Part shown: positions 11,751 to 13,592 of the stretch, piece after piece | Position numbering within the stretch: position 1 is the first letter of the stretch | How the letters are laid out: every line of letters starts with the position of its first letter | From: an uncultured Muribaculaceae bacterium | GTDB lineage: Bacteria > Bacteroidota > Bacteroidia > Bacteroidales > Muribaculaceae | Length of the DNA: 13,592 bases | Direction of reading: 5' to 3' | Assembly: GCA_947644475.1 (NCBI GenBank) | Contig: CANRZQ010000043.1 | Span: 1 to 13,592 of the forward strand | Position numbers and translations under genes: made by a program | Notes under the pieces: generated by a model | What the model saw: the letters and a program-made list of their open reading frames with translations, nothing else | What the model was told of the DNA's origin: nothing | Database searches by the model: none

Positions 11751-12743
11751 ATGGCAATCAAAGTAGACAATACCAATTTCAACGGCGAGGTACTAGCCCG
11801 TATTCTCACTGTGGCAGCCACGGGCAATGAACTTGTGGAGAAAGGGCTTATCATGGTCATCCCCGGCGTGGAGAAGAGCATGAGCATCCCGCGCCTCAAG
11901 ACCGGCAAGATGCTCCAGAAGCGCAAGGAAAATCCTACAGTAGAAGACTCCAAGGGCGACTTCAACTGGTCGGAGCAGATTCTTACACCTCACGACTTCA
12001 TGGCCTTCACAGTGTTCAATCCTCGCCAGTTCGAGCATATCTGGCGCAAATGGCAGCCTACGGGCAGCCTCGTGTTCCGCGAACTTCCTCCTGAAGGGCA
12101 GAACGCGCTTCTGGACGCGCTCTCCAAGCAGATTCAGTTCGAGCTCGGCCACCATTATGTCAACGGTGAGTATGCCGAGGGCACCGATGACGACAAACTT
12201 ATGAACGGCATCCTCACCCAGGCCGCCAAGTCTCCGGACTACATCCTCGCCGATGGCTCCAAGGCAACGACGATGTGCGACAAACTCAAGGCCGTGCGCA
12301 AGGCTATCCCCAAGGCTATGCGCAAGAACCCCAACCTCCGCTTTATAATGAGCGTCGAGGATTTCGACAAATATGATGAAGAACTCACCGACCGCGAGGC
12401 CAAGAATGCCAGCGAGGCCGACATCAATCTCCAGCGCTATAAGGGCATCTCTATCGAGACTATATCCTCATGGCCCGAAGGGGTGATCATAGCCACCCTC
12501 TGTTCTCCCGATGCTGACGGCAACTTCTTCGCTGCTGTCAACCTGCAAAACGACGAGAACGTGATCCAGATCGACAAGTATGCCAACGCCTCCGAGCTCT
12601 ACTTCTTCAAGTTACTCATGATGGCCGACACCAATATCGCCTTCGGCGAGGAACTCGTCGTGCTCGACTCCCGCGCCACACCCAAATTCTCGGCCGCCCT
12701 CAAGGCTGCCAATGCGAAGAAGCCTGAATCTGAGAACGAGTAA
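11751..12743 (+). CDS. Major capsid protein
   Basis: This 330-residue protein directly follows the protease/scaffold gene. It has features of an HK97-fold shell protein: an N-terminal arm (NGEVLARILTVAATGNELVE) and a strand with VEKSMSIPRLKTG. A long spine-helix region is around LPPEGQNALLDALSKQIQFE, and a P-domain-like part contains LRFIMSVEDFDKYDEEL. The C-terminal strands are VIIATLCSPDADGNFFAAVNL and ASELYFFKLLMMADTNIAFG. The calls of protease before it and lysis genes after it agree. Codon use is markedly biased to C-ending codons (CTC, ATC, AAG), as expected of the most abundant virion protein. It ends in a charged tail (AKKPESENE). The stop and the next ATG overlap as TAATG. Confidence 0.85.
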   Translation: MAIKVDNTNFNGEVLARILTVAATGNELVEKGLIMVIPGVEKSMSIPRLKTGKMLQKRKENPTVEDSKGDFNWSEQILTPHDFMAFTVFNPRQFEHIWRKWQPTGSLVFRELPPEGQNALLDALSKQIQFELGHHYVNGEYAEGTDDDKLMNGILTQAAKSPDYILADGSKATTMCDKLKAVRKAIPKAMRKNPNLRFIMSVEDFDKYDEELTDREAKNASEADINLQRYKGISIETISSWPEGVIIATLCSPDADGNFFAAVNLQNDENVIQIDKYANASELYFFKLLMMADTNIAFGEELVVLDSRATPKFSAALKAANAKKPESENE

Positions 12744-13204
12744 TGGCGAGGCTCAAGTATCTTGTGCTTCACTGCACCGCGACACCTGAGGGGCGGGAGG
12801 TGACATCGGCCGACATACGGCGGATGCATCTCGGCCCGGTGTCGGCCGGCGGGCGCGGGTGGAAGCAGGTGGGCTACACGGACCTTATCCACCTGGACGG
12901 CACGGTGGAACGGCTCGTTGACAATAACGAGGATGCCAACGTGGACCCATGGGAAGTGACCAACGGGGCCAAGGGGTATAACCAGGTGAGCCGCCATGTG
13001 GTGTATGCCGGGGGCTGCGACAGGGCTATGAATCCGAAGGACACGCGCACGGCAGCGCAGCTCGAGGCAATGGAGGCCTATGTGAAGGATTTCCACCGCC
13101 GCTTCCCCCATGTGCGCATTGTCGGGCACAACGAGGTGGCAGCCAAGGCCTGTCCGAGTTTCGATGTGCAGAGGTGGCTTAAATCAATCGGAATAAATCA
13201 ATAA
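12743..13204 (+). CDS. N-acetylmuramoyl-L-alanine amidase (T7 lysozyme type) endolysin
   Basis: The 153-residue protein is an Amidase_2 domain that cuts the bond between N-acetylmuramic acid and L-alanine in peptidoglycan. The zinc and catalytic residues can be placed by comparison with T7 lysozyme: H10 in VLHCTATP, Y45 in QVGYTDLIH, H129 in IVGHNEV, and K135 and C137 in AAKACPSFD. VSRHVVYAGG (82-91) is also typical. There is no signal peptide or cell-wall binding domain, so it needs a holin or similar protein to reach the wall. It is coupled to the capsid gene by a TAATG overlap, and is followed by a membrane protein gene, together a lysis module. Confidence 0.92.
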   Translation: MARLKYLVLHCTATPEGREVTSADIRRMHLGPVSAGGRGWKQVGYTDLIHLDGTVERLVDNNEDANVDPWEVTNGAKGYNQVSRHVVYAGGCDRAMNPKDTRTAAQLEAMEAYVKDFHRRFPHVRIVGHNEVAAKACPSFDVQRWLKSIGINQ

Positions 13205-13223
13205 CGACAAAAAACGAGTGGCA

Positions 13224-13592
13224 ATGACATTCAGCGAAATACTCAATATACTCCTCGGCGGCGGTTTCCTTGCAATGGTTGTGGGCGTGATAACGCTCAA
13301 GGCGACAGTGCGCAAGGCCAATGCCGAAGCCGAGAAGGCGCGGGCCGACGCTGAGACGGTGCATATCACAAACACCGAGAATGCCACCCGTATTCTTGTT
13401 GAAAACATCGTCAAACCCTTAAAAGATGAACTCAATGCAACACGAGAGGATCTTCAGGCCAACAAGCGTGAGATGGCCTCTACCAAGCGTGAGATGGCCC
13501 GGTTGCGCAAGGCTGTTGAGGCAGCCTCTGCCTGTCCTCATTCTGACGGCTGCCCTGTTCTTTACAAGCTGCGCGTCAACCCGGAAATCGAC
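13224..13592 (+). CDS. Membrane-anchored coiled-coil protein, partial; possible lysis accessory or spanin-like
   Basis: The frame is open from ATG 13224 to the end of the window (123 codons, no stop). Residues about 5-24 (EILNILLGGGFLAMVVGVIT) form one membrane segment. A long charged coiled coil follows to about residue 95, and then a cysteine-containing region CPHSDGCPVLYK. Placed 19 bp after the amidase gene, it is probably part of the lysis module. The topology, one N-terminal anchor and a long coiled coil, resembles an inner-membrane spanin, but it could also be a holin partner. A perfect 16-bp repeat with 21-bp period (13463-13478 and 13484-13499) encodes two heptads, KREMAST and KREMARL. 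Confidence 0.65.
   Translation, partial: MTFSEILNILLGGGFLAMVVGVITLKATVRKANAEAEKARADAETVHITNTENATRILVENIVKPLKDELNATREDLQANKREMASTKREMARLRKAVEAASACPHSDGCPVLYKLRVNPEID

Noticed and set aside
1..13592. CRISPR array, tRNA genes, insertion sequences, or a diversity-generating retroelement.
   Set aside because: I found no regular direct repeats with spacers, no tRNA cloverleaf, no transposase or reverse transcriptase frame, and no repeated template/variable region within this window.

Overview
The window looks like part of a Mu-like transposable (pro)phage of a Bacteroidales host. Three things support this. The gene families match Mu-type modules: GemA/gp16-like, DUF3164, gpG-like tail completion, DUF935 portal, gpF-like minor head protein, gp36/DUF1320, and a protease joined to a scaffold. 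The promoters that can be read follow the Bacteroidetes pattern (TTTG, about 19-21 nt, then TAnnTTTG). Most starts have A-rich upstream regions rather than strong Shine-Dalgarno sites. The transposase, tail tube and tail fibre genes are not here, so the window is an internal slice of the element. I cannot name the host genus.

Layout. (1) Positions 1-3809, plus strand: a tightly packed early/middle operon. It holds a small partial protein, a RecA-fold ATPase, a GemA-like protein, a DUF3164 protein, a DnaJ-type zinc-finger protein, a small HTH-like protein, a gpG-like tail completion protein, an unknown 84-aa protein and a tail-terminator-like protein. (2) Positions 3810-5202, plus strand: a regulatory island. 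A Bacteroidetes-type promoter leads into a strongly structured RNA of about 150 nt, then a BRO-family antirepressor gene, a 70-aa protein, and a second promoter of nearly the same design that drives a roughly 70-nt RNA ending in an intrinsic terminator. (3) Positions 5185-10609, minus strand: a DNA-packaging and head operon, transcribed in the order small terminase, large terminase, gp36-like, portal, minor head protein. The last gene carries a C-terminal domain resembling a CdiA-type nuclease toxin. (4) Positions 10610-10850: a divergent control region with back-to-back promoters around nested palindromes. (5) Positions 10851-13592, plus strand: protease/scaffold, major capsid, amidase endolysin and a membrane-anchored coiled-coil protein cut by the window end.

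How the parts work together. The region near 10.7 kb probably switches on both halves of the head programme at once: packaging and portal genes leftward, and capsid and lysis genes rightward. The BRO gene and the two RNAs lie where the leftward operon and the early operon converge, which suits a regulatory role.

The least expected observations are: the structured RNA ahead of the antirepressor; a -1 frameshift signal (slippery heptamer, 5-nt spacer, 8-bp hairpin) at the portal/minor-head junction; the toxin-like domain on the minor head protein, with AT-richer tails on both of these genes; and the symmetric divergent promoter with one palindrome about 50 bp upstream of each predicted start. 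All of these come from reading the sequence. No homology search or folding program was run.
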